In this document: piece after piece, positions 34,657 to 44,137 of the stretch
How positions within the stretch are numbered: the stretch's first letter is position 1
How the letters are laid out: each line of letters starts with the position of its first letter
Assembly (NCBI GenBank): GCA_965222825.1
Contig: OZ244964.1
Span: 1,240,001-1,304,000, forward strand
Source: G965207335 sp965222825
GTDB taxonomy: Bacteria; Pseudomonadota; Gammaproteobacteria; PS1; Pseudothioglobaceae
Direction: 5' to 3'
DNA length: 64,000 nt
Made by a program: the position numbers and the translations under genes
The notes under the pieces: model-generated
Told to the model about the DNA's origin: nothing
Seen by the model: only the letters and a program-made list of their open reading frames with translations
Databases searched by the model: none

Positions 34657-35505
34657 TTATTCTCTGTAAGCAGTGCCATTATAAGTCATACCATTACTCA
34701 TAGCAGTTAAGAAATACTCAAGATTATTGTATTCTTTCTTTTGAGTCTTAAATGGTTTAGCACGAACCTGTTTATTACAACCACCAAAACGCCTTTGGAT
34801 TGTTCCAAAGCCATCACCTTTCTTTTTAGCCCATTTACCACGCCAAACAGGAAAGTGAGTGATTTGCCCTAAACCAGCACTTAGAGTATTACCTCTAATG
34901 CGTTTAGAAGCATTATAAATATGGCAATCAGCGCAAGATAGATTTAACTGTCCTCTCTTGGCGTAATAAAACTTTTTACCATCTTCATAAGCAGCTATGG
35001 CTCTAGGATCATTTGGGACTACTACATTTATAACCTTCCCGTCCGCCGCTGTTGTTAAATAAGCACTAACATAAGCTATCTTGCCTTTTTTCCAGCCCCA
35101 TTTTGCCTCGCCATTATCGGTGCGACACTTATTTATTGAGCCTTCTAGTGTTTCTACTTTACCAGTTTTAGAATTCCATCTAGGATATTTAGGTCTAACA
35201 GCACTGGTATCATTACCAAAACAACTAGCAAATGTTTTGCCGTTTTTAAATGGTTTATTCCAAAGTTTACCACCTTTTTCAACTAATTCTTCAAAAGGAG
35301 GGAATTCCATTATTGCATCAAATTGACTTTTTTTGTCTTCATTGAACACATAGGGACCATCTTCATATGATTGAAACGAATTGTTAGGAAAATTTTTCAA
35401 AAAATAATTTTGAAATTTATCAACATCTCCTTTTACCCCAGCCATAGACACACTAGCACCAGAAATAAATCCAGCACCAATTATCGCTATAATTATCTTT
35501 TTCAT
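34657..35505 (-). CDS. soxA: Sulfur oxidation c-type cytochrome SoxA (single haem)
   Basis: With SoxX, it joins thiosulfate to the SoxY cysteine. I start it at ATG 35503-35505, preceded by GGAGAT and beginning a signal peptide (MKKIIIAIIGAGFISGASV...); an upstream in-frame Met would add 46 residues overlapping soxZ. The C-terminal haem site is LSCADCH, and the ligand Cys that carries the active persulfide is in RRFGGCNKQVR. The N-terminal haem motif is absent: the two Cys there (in FASCFGN and INKCRT) probably form a disulfide, as in monohaem SoxA proteins. Length 282 aa is normal. Confidence 0.92.
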   Translation of the reverse strand: MKKIIIAIIGAGFISGASVSMAGVKGDVDKFQNYFLKNFPNNSFQSYEDGPYVFNEDKKSQFDAIMEFPPFEELVEKGGKLWNKPFKNGKTFASCFGNDTSAVRPKYPRWNSKTGKVETLEGSINKCRTDNGEAKWGWKKGKIAYVSAYLTTAADGKVINVVVPNDPRAIAAYEDGKKFYYAKRGQLNLSCADCHIYNASKRIRGNTLSAGLGQITHFPVWRGKWAKKKGDGFGTIQRRFGGCNKQVRAKPFKTQKKEYNNLEYFLTAMSNGMTYNGTAYRE

Positions 35506-35518
35506 AAAATCTCCATTG

Positions 35519-35827
35519 TTATTTAGATTTAGCACTAGCCGATGATGATTTGCCATTATTATCTGTAAAAGATAACTTAACTGTATCACCCTTATTACCC
35601 GGTGCTTTAAAACGAAAATACGGATTTTTTGAAACTGCACCACCTATTATAGCACCAACAACTTTATTACCATTCACATCAACTTGTAAGTCAGTAATAT
35701 GGTTAGCAGGATAAAATTTACCAGTCTTTTTATTCTTGCGAGTGCCAGTTTCCATTGGGTGCTTAACCAGTGCTTTAATATCAATAATGCCTTTTCTTGA
35801 TTTTGGTTTTAATTTAATTTTTGCCAT
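35519..35827 (-). CDS. soxZ: Thiosulfate oxidation carrier complex protein SoxZ
   Basis: Partner of SoxY in the carrier complex, an immunoglobulin-like beta-sandwich. Sequence features: IKALVKHPMETGTRKNKKTG, then ITDLQVDVNG and a FRFKAPGNKGDTVKLSFTDN C-terminal part, all typical of SoxZ. Length 102 aa is normal. It has no signal peptide, as usual, and is exported with SoxY by the Tat route. It lies between soxY and soxA. Confidence 0.95.
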   Translation of the reverse strand: MAKIKLKPKSRKGIIDIKALVKHPMETGTRKNKKTGKFYPANHITDLQVDVNGNKVVGAIIGGAVSKNPYFRFKAPGNKGDTVKLSFTDNNGKSSSASAKSK

Positions 35828-35852
35828 TTTTTGACTCCTTATTTATTCTATT

Positions 35853-36299
35853 TTAACCGCCACAGCCACCAACTGTTACCTTAACATCTTTGGTAACAAC
35901 GCTTGTTTTACCATTAGCAACAACAATAGCACTAACAGGTGAACTTTTGCCCATTTTAACACGAGTAGAAACAAAGCCAACAGCACCACCTGATAAGTTA
36001 AAAGAAGCAGCTAGTGGTGTGCTATTATTTTTCACATAAATAGAAATTTTACTAACACCACTCATCTTTGAAGCATTAACTTCTACAGGAACAACAGCAC
36101 CATTCTCTGCTAATTTAGGAGCTTTAAATTTAAAACTTCCCTTAGTTGCACTAGCAATAGTATTTGCCATAGCATCGCTAGCCTTTTTAAACTCTGCAAC
36201 ACCAGCAAACACTGCTCTTGGAGCCAGTAATCCAGCACCAATAGCACCAACAACAGCACTACTAGCCAAAGCCCCTTTTAAAAATAATCTTCTATTCAT
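35853..36299 (-). CDS. soxY: Thiosulfate oxidation carrier protein SoxY
   Basis: Carries sulfur intermediates on its C-terminal Cys. The Tat signal reads MNRRLFLKGALASSAVVGA, with the twin Arg at residues 3-4. The C-terminus is VTVGGCGG, the swinging-arm GGCGG motif whose Cys is the attachment site. Length 148 aa is normal. Good AGGAGGT precedes the start. It is between soxX and soxZ. Confidence 0.97.
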   Translation of the reverse strand: MNRRLFLKGALASSAVVGAIGAGLLAPRAVFAGVAEFKKASDAMANTIASATKGSFKFKAPKLAENGAVVPVEVNASKMSGVSKISIYVKNNSTPLAASFNLSGGAVGFVSTRVKMGKSSPVSAIVVANGKTSVVTKDVKVTVGGCGG

Positions 36300-36313
36300 T
36301 AATAACCTCCTTT

Positions 36314-36652
36314 TTATAATGTATAAATATAATCTGTGATAGCATCAATCTCTTTACCAGATAAAATCTCATATTTACCAAATGGAGGCATAAAAGAATT
36401 AGGATTAATAATAGTAGCATCACCTATTTGCTCTCTTAATTTAGATTTATTTGGATATCTTGCTTTCATAGCTACCAAAGGTGGACCCGCATTCCCTGGT
36501 AAATTACCACCTTGAATAAAATGACAAGCAATACAATTACCTTTTTTTCTGTTATATACCAGTTTTTCGCCATCAGACTTAGCGTTTACTGGCATTGTTA
36601 ATAATACACTAACTGCAACTAATGCAGTTGTAAGTGCTACTTTTATATTCAT
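36314..36652 (-). CDS. soxX: Sulfur oxidation c-type cytochrome SoxX
   Basis: Monohaem partner of SoxA. The signal peptide spans about residues 1-24 (ALTTALVAVSVLLTMPVNA). Haem motif CIACH is near residue 40, and the axial Met is in PNSFMPPFGKYE. Length 112 aa is at the short end for the family. It is the first gene of soxXYZA-soxK, so the promoter should lie in the 253-bp gap upstream of its start. soxB, needed for complete Sox activity, is not in the window. Confidence 0.94.
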   Translation of the reverse strand: MNIKVALTTALVAVSVLLTMPVNAKSDGEKLVYNRKKGNCIACHFIQGGNLPGNAGPPLVAMKARYPNKSKLREQIGDATIINPNSFMPPFGKYEILSGKEIDAITDYIYTL

Positions 36653-36905
36653 ACCTTATCCTCCATTATACAAATAACAAAACTAAATACTAGTCAACAA
36701 TAAATGCACACATAAACACAAACCAGCAACAATTATTGTCACAGTGCATATAATACACGCATAAAAACATATAAGCAAATATATTTAATAACAATAATAT
36801 AATGATACATTAATATACTAAAATTACCGCACCACTACTGGGTTTAACTAATACATAGTATATAGTTTATAACTGTATTAGCACATTATTTAATATATTT
36901 TATAA

Positions 36906-37217
36906 TTATTTTACTTGCAATCTTGACACAATAATACCATTTAATAAATGTTTATCAATAATATCGTCGATATCAATAATATCTATTATTTGATACCAAA
37001 TATTATCAGGGTAAACAACAGCAATAGGACCTTGTTCACATCTACCTAAACAACGACTTTCTGATATAGCAATTTTATCTTTACCTAAAATACCCAAAAC
37101 ACGAGCCTTGTTTTTAGCATAGTTATATAAATTCTTAGAATTAAAATTACTACAACAAACTTTGTTATTTTGTCTTTTATTACAACAGATAAATAAATGG
37201 CGTTTATAAAAACTCAT
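36906..37217 (-). CDS. Thioredoxin-like [2Fe-2S] ferredoxin
   Basis: Small soluble electron carrier of the thioredoxin-fold (Shethna-type) ferredoxins. Four-Cys pattern: LFICCNKRQ with the first Cys, then SRCLGRCEQGPIAVVYPDN with the second pair. Extra Cys (CCSNF) occur in the N-terminal part. Length 103 aa is normal. It overlaps rsmI by 4 bp and probably shares its transcript. Its redox partner is unknown; sulfur metabolism is possible given the sox genes beside it. Confidence 0.88.
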   Translation of the reverse strand: MSFYKRHLFICCNKRQNNKVCCSNFNSKNLYNYAKNKARVLGILGKDKIAISESRCLGRCEQGPIAVVYPDNIWYQIIDIIDIDDIIDKHLLNGIIVSRLQVK

Positions 37218-38044
37218 ATTTTAAAATGTTTTAGTATATAGTTGTAACATAATTTTTTGTTTAAACCTGTTATTTTGGCTACTATTTTTGCTGATTTTGT
37301 GGCATTTAACTCTGTTAATAAAATAGGCAATATTTTATCTAATTGCTGATATAGTTCTGAATATTGTTGTTTTTTATAACCAGATATAATTATTACAAAC
37401 TCCCCTTGTTGCAAATTGTCATCACCATTTAGCCACAATATTATATCTTTTAATTGCTTAGTTTGGATATTTTCAAATATTTTTGTTAGCTCTTTAGCAA
37501 CACAAATAATTTTATTTTCTCCAAATATATTTTGCATATCTATTAGAGTATTAATAATGCGTTTTGGAGATTCATAAAATATAATTGTCTCTGTTTTACT
37601 AACTAATTGTTGTAATAAGTTTTGCCTTTGTTTGGTTTTGCTTGGTAAAAAGCCAATAAAAGTAAAATTATCACACGCAATACCACTAGCACTTAATGCA
37701 GTTATTAAAGCACTAGCACCAGGAATTGGTATTACTGTAATATTTTGTCTTTTTGCCTCTGATACTAATATATACCCTGGGTCGCTAATAAGCGGTGTGC
37801 CAGCATCACTTACTAAGGCATAGGATATGTTTTTCTTTAAATTATTAATAATTTGTGCAAGTTTTTTGCCTTCATTATGCTCATGAAATGCTATAACAGT
37901 AGCATTAATATTGTAATTTTGTAATAATTTTTTGGTGTGTCTAGTATCTTCTGCTAGTATATAATCTACACTATTTAAAACACTAATAGCCCTATAACTT
38001 ATATCCTCTAAATTACCAATTGGTGTTGCTACTATATATAACAT
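37214..38044 (-). CDS. rsmI: 16S rRNA (cytidine-2'-O)-methyltransferase
   Basis: Methylates C1402 of 16S rRNA. I start it at ATG 38042-38044, giving MLYIVATPIGNLEDISYRA, the usual N-terminus; a longer frame adds 16 residues that would overlap yraN. Other motifs: LAEDTRHTKKLL, SDAGTPLISDPGYILV and FYESPKRIINTL. Length 276 aa is normal. The divergent yraN begins only 3 bp away, so the promoter of each must lie inside the other gene or further upstream. Confidence 0.94.
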   Translation of the reverse strand: MLYIVATPIGNLEDISYRAISVLNSVDYILAEDTRHTKKLLQNYNINATVIAFHEHNEGKKLAQIINNLKKNISYALVSDAGTPLISDPGYILVSEAKRQNITVIPIPGASALITALSASGIACDNFTFIGFLPSKTKQRQNLLQQLVSKTETIIFYESPKRIINTLIDMQNIFGENKIICVAKELTKIFENIQTKQLKDIILWLNGDDNLQQGEFVIIISGYKKQQYSELYQQLDKILPILLTELNATKSAKIVAKITGLNKKLCYNYILKHFKI

Positions 38045-38047
38045 ACA

Positions 38048-38464
38048 ATGAAACCTCTTATAAAAAAAATAGGCAATAAGGCAGAAAATCAAGCATTAAA
38101 ATATTTAAAAAAACACGGATTACGCCTAGTTAAAAAAAATTATTTAACCAAAATTGGTGAAATAGATATTATTATGCTAGATAATGATACTCTTGTGTTT
38201 ATAGAAGTTCGTTATCGGACAAATAATTACTATGGTGATGCAATAACTAGCGTAAATTATAACAAACAAAAGAAAATTATTCGCACTGCTAAGGTTTTTT
38301 TACAACAATATCCAAAATATGAAGATTTTATTTGTCGTTTTGATGTTATTGGGGTTGAATCTAGTTTAAAATATGCTAAATTGCCTATATTTGTCAAAAT
38401 TAAAAAATTATTTAAAAAAGATTACAATAATATTGATTGGATAAAAAATGCATTTGAATTATGA
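38048..38464 (+). CDS. yraN: YraN family protein (UPF0102), endonuclease-like
   Basis: Protein of the restriction-endonuclease-like (PD-(D/E)XK) fold, linked to recombination in some bacteria; function not settled. Motifs: GNKAENQALKYLKKHGLRLV, then KIGEIDIIMLDNDTLVFIEV with the Asp/Glu residues of the site. Length 138 aa is a little longer than usual (120-130) at the C-terminus. It overlaps the dolP-like gene by 4 bp, and in E. coli the same genes lie in the yraL-yraN-yraP area. Confidence 0.93.
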   Translation: MKPLIKKIGNKAENQALKYLKKHGLRLVKKNYLTKIGEIDIIMLDNDTLVFIEVRYRTNNYYGDAITSVNYNKQKKIIRTAKVFLQQYPKYEDFICRFDVIGVESSLKYAKLPIFVKIKKLFKKDYNNIDWIKNAFEL

Positions 38465-39186
38465 ATAAAATTAAACTATTATTTTTAGTTGCTATTAGCG
38501 TAATACTTTTAAGTAGTTGTATTGTTACAACTGGTATTAGTGCACTTGGAACTTTATCTTCTGTGCAAAATGATAGAAGAAGTGCTGGCGAGATTATAGA
38601 TGATGAAACCTTGACACTATTTTTAGGTAATTGGGCTTATAATAATAAAACATTACAAGGGGCTGATATTAACTTTTTAGTTTATAATAAAACAGTGCTA
38701 TTAACAGGTGAAGCACCTAGTAAAAAAGTTAAAAAAGATATTGAGCAAGCTATGAAAAAAGCTCGTCAAGATATAGCCCTAGTTTATAATGAAATTGCAG
38801 TAATGCCTAATAGTAAGTTTATAAGTAAGCTCAAAGATAATAAAATTAAATTAGTTATTGAGTTGTCATTCTATGACCAAGAGGTGTTTTATCCGGGGCA
38901 TATATTTATTAGGGTTGAGCGAGGAATAGTATATTTAATGGGTGCTGTTACTAAAAGAGAAGCCAATAAAGCAGTTAAGGTTGCATCTCAGGCAAAAGGA
39001 GTATTTAAAATCATAAAAGTATTTGAATATTTGCAAAATCGCCCTCAACGAGAAATCCAGCGTGATAAAGAGCGCCAACAAGAAGCAGATAGAAGAGCAA
39101 ATATTGATAAAAAAAGAGCCCAATTAGAAGCACAAAAATTAAAATTACAACAAGAAATTAACAAGTTAGAAGAGCAAGGTAATTAG
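38461..39186 (+). CDS. dolP: BON-domain outer-membrane lipoprotein (DolP/YraP-like)
   Basis: The lipoprotein signal ends at the lipobox LLSSC near residue 19. After DRRSAGEIIDDE, the family's linker, come two BON domains (about residues 55-110 and 125-185), which bind anionic phospholipid. The C-terminal 45 residues are very charged and should be a helix (QREIQRDKERQQEADRRA...), an extension not present in E. coli DolP (191 aa). In E. coli DolP supports envelope integrity. Placement after yraN is conserved. Confidence 0.88.
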   Translation: MNKIKLLFLVAISVILLSSCIVTTGISALGTLSSVQNDRRSAGEIIDDETLTLFLGNWAYNNKTLQGADINFLVYNKTVLLTGEAPSKKVKKDIEQAMKKARQDIALVYNEIAVMPNSKFISKLKDNKIKLVIELSFYDQEVFYPGHIFIRVERGIVYLMGAVTKREANKAVKVASQAKGVFKIIKVFEYLQNRPQREIQRDKERQQEADRRANIDKKRAQLEAQKLKLQQEINKLEEQGN

Positions 39187-39234
39187 TTGCACAGCGTTGC
39201 CACACAATAATAAAAAAATTTATATTTTAGCTTT

Positions 39235-40182
39235 TTATAGTATTGCATCAATAAATTTATTTTTATCAAATACTTCTAAGTCATCAATAGCCTCGCCCAT
39301 ACCTATATAACGAATAGGCAAACCTAGTTCACAACAAATAGCAAATAATACTCCACCCTTAGCAGTGCCATCTAATTTAGTTATGCTAACGCTGTCTAGT
39401 CCCACTATATTATTAAATTCTTTGGCTTGTATAACAGCATTACTACCGATATTGCCATCAATAATTAACATAGTTTCATTTGGGGTATCTGGGCGATTTT
39501 TACTTAGTGTGCGTTTAATCTTTTGTAATTCTGCCATTAAATTTTGCTGGGTATGTAGTCGTCCTGCGGTATCAGCTATAAGAATATCAATTTTTTTACT
39601 TGTTGTTGAACTTAGGGCATCATAAATAACAGCAGATGAATCTGCACCTGTTTTCTGTGCTATTACTAGGATATTATTGCGTTGCCCCCATATCTTTAAT
39701 TGCTCAACAGCTGCTGCTCTAAAAGTATCCCCAGCAGCTAGTGCAACAGATTTGCCTTGTTGTTGGAATTGCTTGGCTAGTTTGCCTATGGTAGTAGTTT
39801 TACCAGCACCATTTACCCCAACTACTAAAATTACAAACGGTTTTTGATTATCTATAATTAATGCTTTATCACTAATTAACAGGCTACTTAATATGGGTTT
39901 TAATATTTGATATAAATCATCATTATTTGTTATATTAATTTTATTAGTTTTTTCTTTGACCAATGATATAATTTTATCAGTAGTGTATATGCCAATATCA
40001 GCACTAAGTAGCACTGTTTCTAGCTCTGCTATTAACTCATCTGATAATTTAGTTTTACCACTTAGTAGCAAGCTAAGTTTATTGTTTAGTGCATTCTTGG
40101 TGTTTTGTAATTTATCTTTAAAATTAGTTTTTTTACTAATTTTTGGGCGTGGTTTTTTATTTTTTTTAAATATATTAAACAT
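39235..40182 (-). CDS. ftsY: Signal recognition particle receptor FtsY
   Basis: GTPase receptor for co-translational membrane targeting. GTP motifs: GVNGAGKTTTIGKLA (P-loop), DTFRAAAVEQL, DTAGRLHTQQNLM and TKLDGTAKGG. At 315 aa it is the short form, lacking most of the acidic N-terminal A domain of E. coli FtsY; the N-terminus is basic (FKKNKKPRPKISKK). It is divergent from the M16 peptidase genes. Confidence 0.96.
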   Translation of the reverse strand: MFNIFKKNKKPRPKISKKTNFKDKLQNTKNALNNKLSLLLSGKTKLSDELIAELETVLLSADIGIYTTDKIISLVKEKTNKINITNNDDLYQILKPILSSLLISDKALIIDNQKPFVILVVGVNGAGKTTTIGKLAKQFQQQGKSVALAAGDTFRAAAVEQLKIWGQRNNILVIAQKTGADSSAVIYDALSSTTSKKIDILIADTAGRLHTQQNLMAELQKIKRTLSKNRPDTPNETMLIIDGNIGSNAVIQAKEFNNIVGLDSVSITKLDGTAKGGVLFAICCELGLPIRYIGMGEAIDDLEVFDKNKFIDAIL

Positions 40183-40220
40183 TGTATAATCTATATACTT
40201 TGAAACAGATTTTACCTTTT

Positions 40221-41561
40221 ATGAGTATGAATTATTTAAAAAATATTGTTTTTATCATTAGTAGTATATTTTGCTTGTTATTAACCCCTAAAATATACGC
40301 TAATATTAGCGAATTTAATCTTGATAATGGCTTGAAGTTAATAGTAAAAGAAAATCATAGAGCACCAATTTTTATATCTCAAATTTGGTATAAAGTTGGC
40401 TCAAGTGATGAAAAATTAGGCACAACAGGCATATCTCATATGTTAGAGCATATGATGTTTAAGGGAACTAAAAATTATAAAGCAGGCGAATTCTCAAAAA
40501 TTATTGCCAGAAATGGCGGTGTTGATAATGCTTTTACTTCTAAGGATTATACTGCTTATTACCAAACTATGAAAAAAGATAGTTTAGAAGTATCACTAAA
40601 ATTAGAAGCAGATAGAATGCAAAACTTATTACTAAAAGAACAAGATTTGAAAACAGAAAGAGAAGTGGTAAAAGAAGAAAGAAGATTACGAATTGAAGAT
40701 AATCCTATATCCAAAGTTTACGAAAAATTAGCAAAAATATCCCATAGTGAAAACGGTGCTTATTATTATCCAGTTATTGGTGTTATGGATGATTTAGAAA
40801 ATATTGAGTTAGAGGATTTAAAAAATTGGTATAAAAAATATTACAGCCCTAATAATGCTAATATTATAGTGGTAGGTGATGTTGATGCTAGCGAGGTTTA
40901 TAGGCTGGTTAAAAAGTATTTTGCTAATATAAAACCTAGTGATATTAAGCCTAAAAATATCAAATCATATCCAAAATTAGCACAACATACCAGCATGACA
41001 TTAGTGGCTAAAAATCCATATTTTGTGATGTCATACCCTGTGCCTAGTTTAAATAGTGCTAGTAATAAAAAAGATTCTTATGCCTTAGAGGTGCTGTCTT
41101 ATGCACTAACTGGCAATGATAACGCTATTTTAACCAAGTTATTAGAAAGAGAGTTACAATTAGTAAGTTTTATAGATGTTAGTTACTATATTTACGATAA
41201 ATATACTACTAATTTAATAATTAGTTTTTCCCCAATAGATAAAATCAACATAAGTAAGGTAGTTAAAGTAATTGATACAACCATAGCCAGTATCAAAAAT
41301 AAGGCTATTGATAATAATATATTAACCGATATTAAGACTCAATCGCAAGCAGAATATATTTATAGCCAAGACTCTATTAAAACTCAGGCGTATTATTTAG
41401 GTGCTCTAGAAACAGTGGGCTTAGGCTATAAAACTAGCAAAGAGTATGTTGATAAAATTAGTAATATTAGTGCCAAAGATGTGCAAAATGTTGCTAAAAA
41501 ATACTTGATTAAAAAAAATAGGTCAACGGTTGAACTAATACCTAGCGGTAAAAATATATGA
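40221..41561 (+). CDS. M16 family metallopeptidase (catalytic subunit)
   Basis: Zinc peptidase related to processing peptidases and insulinase. The inverted zinc motif is SHMLEHMMFKG (HxxEH) with the downstream Glu near LKTEREVVKEERR. A signal peptide precedes (NIVFIISSIFCLLLTPKIYA), so it is periplasmic. The start is placed at 40221 (MSMNYLKN); the frame extends upstream to 40182. The next gene is a second M16 protein lacking the zinc motif, so the two should pair. A 4-bp overlap couples them. Confidence 0.92.
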   Translation: MSMNYLKNIVFIISSIFCLLLTPKIYANISEFNLDNGLKLIVKENHRAPIFISQIWYKVGSSDEKLGTTGISHMLEHMMFKGTKNYKAGEFSKIIARNGGVDNAFTSKDYTAYYQTMKKDSLEVSLKLEADRMQNLLLKEQDLKTEREVVKEERRLRIEDNPISKVYEKLAKISHSENGAYYYPVIGVMDDLENIELEDLKNWYKKYYSPNNANIIVVGDVDASEVYRLVKKYFANIKPSDIKPKNIKSYPKLAQHTSMTLVAKNPYFVMSYPVPSLNSASNKKDSYALEVLSYALTGNDNAILTKLLERELQLVSFIDVSYYIYDKYTTNLIISFSPIDKINISKVVKVIDTTIASIKNKAIDNNILTDIKTQSQAEYIYSQDSIKTQAYYLGALETVGLGYKTSKEYVDKISNISAKDVQNVAKKYLIKKNRSTVELIPSGKNI

Positions 41562-42847
41562 AAAATAAAATAATAGTAATTAGCTTATTAATTAGCACTA
41601 ATTTAGTTTTTGCTACGCCAGATATACAAATATGGTATACCCCAGAAGGTGCTAAAGTGCTGTTTAGTCAAACCAAAGACAATGATATTTTTGACCTTAA
41701 ATTAGTATTTGATGCTGCATCTAGTCGCGATGGGGGTAAATTTGGCTTAGCTAATATTACTAATGCTATGATAGGAACGGCTAGTAAAAAATACAATGAA
41801 GAGCAAATAAATGCACTATTTAATAAGGTTGGGGCAATATTTTCTAGCGTAGCACTTAAAGATATGGCTATTGTATCAATTAGAAGTCTAAGTAAAAATG
41901 ATACACTACAACATAGTATTAATTTATTAAAAGAGTTAATAACTAATGCTAAATTTAGCAATAAAATACTAACTAGATTAAAAAAACAATATTTACATAC
42001 TATCAAAGGCAATCAAACAAATCCTGGTGAAATAGCAAGTCAGGTATTTGCTAGTGAATTATTTGCTAATCATAGTTATGCCCATAGCGTTATAGGCACA
42101 AGTATTAGCATTAAAAACTTAACCATAACTGATATTAGAAACTTTTATGATAAATATTATGTTGCTAAAAATCTAGTAATAGTAATAGTAGGCGATGTAA
42201 GTAGAGCCAAAGCAAAAAGTATAGCCAGACAAATAAGCCATAATCTAGTAATAGGGGAAAAACAGCCAAGTATCAATAAAATAACACCATTACTAGTATC
42301 AAAAACTCTAAATATTAACTATCCATCAACTCAAAACCATATTTTAATAGGTAAAACTGGTATTAATAGAGACTATAAAGATTATCATGCCCTGTATTTA
42401 GTCAATCATATTTTAGGCGGTAATACCTTAAACTCTGAATTAGGTTATATAATTCGTGAGCAAAATGGTTTGGCATATAGCATTTATAGTTATTTTTTGC
42501 CTATGGCAGCTAATGGGTATTTTTTAATTAATTTACAAACTAAAAATACCAATAAAAATAAAGCTATTGATTTAGTTTTTAAAACTATAAATGATTTTTT
42601 AAGTAATATTAGTGCTGAAAAAATCCAGGATGCCAAAGATAATATTGTGGGTAGTTTTGCCTTAAAAGTTGCAACTAATGATAAAATAACTAGTTATTTA
42701 GCAGTAATTGGATTTTATAATTTAGATATAAACTATATTAAAAATTTTCCAGAAAAAATAACTAAATTAACAAAACAACAAATAATTAACGCCAGCAATA
42801 AGTTTTTTAAAGATAATATTTGGCTAGTAGTTAGCGTTGGACAATGA
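41558..42847 (+). CDS. M16 family protein, non-catalytic partner
   Basis: A 429-aa M16-fold protein. The position of the zinc motif is degenerate (the segment reads GLANITNAMIGTAS), while the C-terminal RNGLAYS-like motif is present as EQNGLAYSIYSYF. A signal peptide spans about residues 1-19. In this family the catalytic and inactive subunits form a heterodimer; the pattern is common in proteobacteria downstream of ftsY. It overlaps the rhodanese gene by 4 bp. Confidence 0.9.
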   Translation: MKNKIIVISLLISTNLVFATPDIQIWYTPEGAKVLFSQTKDNDIFDLKLVFDAASSRDGGKFGLANITNAMIGTASKKYNEEQINALFNKVGAIFSSVALKDMAIVSIRSLSKNDTLQHSINLLKELITNAKFSNKILTRLKKQYLHTIKGNQTNPGEIASQVFASELFANHSYAHSVIGTSISIKNLTITDIRNFYDKYYVAKNLVIVIVGDVSRAKAKSIARQISHNLVIGEKQPSINKITPLLVSKTLNINYPSTQNHILIGKTGINRDYKDYHALYLVNHILGGNTLNSELGYIIREQNGLAYSIYSYFLPMAANGYFLINLQTKNTNKNKAIDLVFKTINDFLSNISAEKIQDAKDNIVGSFALKVATNDKITSYLAVIGFYNLDINYIKNFPEKITKLTKQQIINASNKFFKDNIWLVVSVGQ

Positions 42848-43305
42848 AAGTGAATGTTAAAAAAATAATTATTATCACTGCTATTATAATAGCAGTTTCT
42901 GCATTTAGTTTTAGTAATATGTTTAGCAAGAATTTATACACCAATATTAGTAATAGCGAATTATTAGAGTTAATGAAAAATGATGATATTACTATTGTTG
43001 ATGTGCGTTATACAAGCGAATGGTTGCAAACAGGGGTTTTACCAGATAGTAAACTATTAACTACTTTTACAAAAGATAGAGCTCAAAAACTTAAAACAGA
43101 ATTAGTAAAAAATAAATTCCAATCAATACCAAAAAATAAAAAAATAGTTATAGTTTGTGCTCATGGATACCGTTCAAGAGTAGTAAGTGCCTTATTAACA
43201 AATAAATTAGGTTATACGAATGTTTACAATCTAAATAATGGCATTACTTCGTGGATTAGATATAAAAACCCAATACAAAAACCTCAAAAAACTAATTTAT
43301 TGTAG
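42844..43305 (+). CDS. Membrane-anchored rhodanese-like sulfurtransferase
   Basis: N-terminal transmembrane helix (about residues 6-27), then a single rhodanese domain facing the periplasm. The active-site loop is VCAHGYRSRVVSALL with the catalytic Cys; IVDVRYTSEWLQTG is the conserved start. Length 153 aa. It may handle sulfur atoms in the periplasm, fitting a thiosulfate oxidiser, but the substrate is unknown. It ends the M16 peptidase operon. Confidence 0.88.
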   Translation: MKVNVKKIIIITAIIIAVSAFSFSNMFSKNLYTNISNSELLELMKNDDITIVDVRYTSEWLQTGVLPDSKLLTTFTKDRAQKLKTELVKNKFQSIPKNKKIVIVCAHGYRSRVVSALLTNKLGYTNVYNLNNGITSWIRYKNPIQKPQKTNLL

Positions 43306-43331
43306 TATAACTTGAACTACATAGATGTTTT

Positions 43332-44129
43332 TTACTTGCGTAATTCTTTGCTTAAATATGGTTGTATAGCAGAGAGTATGTTAGGGTAGATAAAAGTGTT
43401 ACCAGCCACAATATTGCCAGTTTCTAAGAATTCTTTGCCACCGGCAAAATCACTAATAAAACCACCAGCTTCTTGTATAAGCAACACTCCAGCTGCTATA
43501 TCCCACTTGTTTAAGCCAATCTCCCAAAAACCATCTAATCTACCAGATGCTATATAGGCTAAGTCTAGTGCTGCAGAACCAGCACGGCGAATACCTGCTA
43601 CTTGCGGATGTATTGCCCTAAATGTATCTAAATAACAATCTAGGTGTTGTGGTTGTTTAAATGGAAAACCTGTGCCTATTAAAGACTGATTTAGGTCTTT
43701 ATTTTGTGATACCCGCACTTTATTATTATTTAGCATTACTCCACTACCTGCTGTTGTGCTAAATAATTCACTTTTAAAAGGGTCATAAACTACACCGTGT
43801 TGGAGTTCATTGTTTGTTGACATAGCAATGGATACGCTGTATTGTGGAAAATTATGCAGGTAGTTGGTAGTTCCATCTAATGGGTCTATTATCCATTGAT
43901 TATTATCACCAGCAGTCTCACCTGATTCTTCGGCTAGTATTGAGTGCTTTGGAAAATATTTTTTAATTTCAGATATAATAACATCCTCTGCCATTTTATC
44001 TACTTCTGATATAAAATCATGCTTTGCTTTGTTGTCTATAGTCAAACGGTTTATTTGATTATGGTATCTTAGGATAATTTGCCCGGCTTTTTTGGCAGCA
44101 CCAATGGCTATTTTAAGTGTAGGATGCAT
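43332..44129 (-). CDS. suhB: Inositol-1-monophosphatase
   Basis: Mg-dependent phosphatase; E. coli SuhB also helps ribosomal RNA transcription. Motifs: ILAEESGE (metal Glu), WIIDPLDGTTNYLHNFP (metal Asp), and KWDIAAGVLLIQEAGG at the C-terminus. Length 265 aa equals E. coli. It is divergent from trmJ with 8 bp between the starts, the same layout as in E. coli. Confidence 0.95.
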   Translation of the reverse strand: MHPTLKIAIGAAKKAGQIILRYHNQINRLTIDNKAKHDFISEVDKMAEDVIISEIKKYFPKHSILAEESGETAGDNNQWIIDPLDGTTNYLHNFPQYSVSIAMSTNNELQHGVVYDPFKSELFSTTAGSGVMLNNNKVRVSQNKDLNQSLIGTGFPFKQPQHLDCYLDTFRAIHPQVAGIRRAGSAALDLAYIASGRLDGFWEIGLNKWDIAAGVLLIQEAGGFISDFAGGKEFLETGNIVAGNTFIYPNILSAIQPYLSKELRK

Positions 44130-44137
44130 AATGTATT

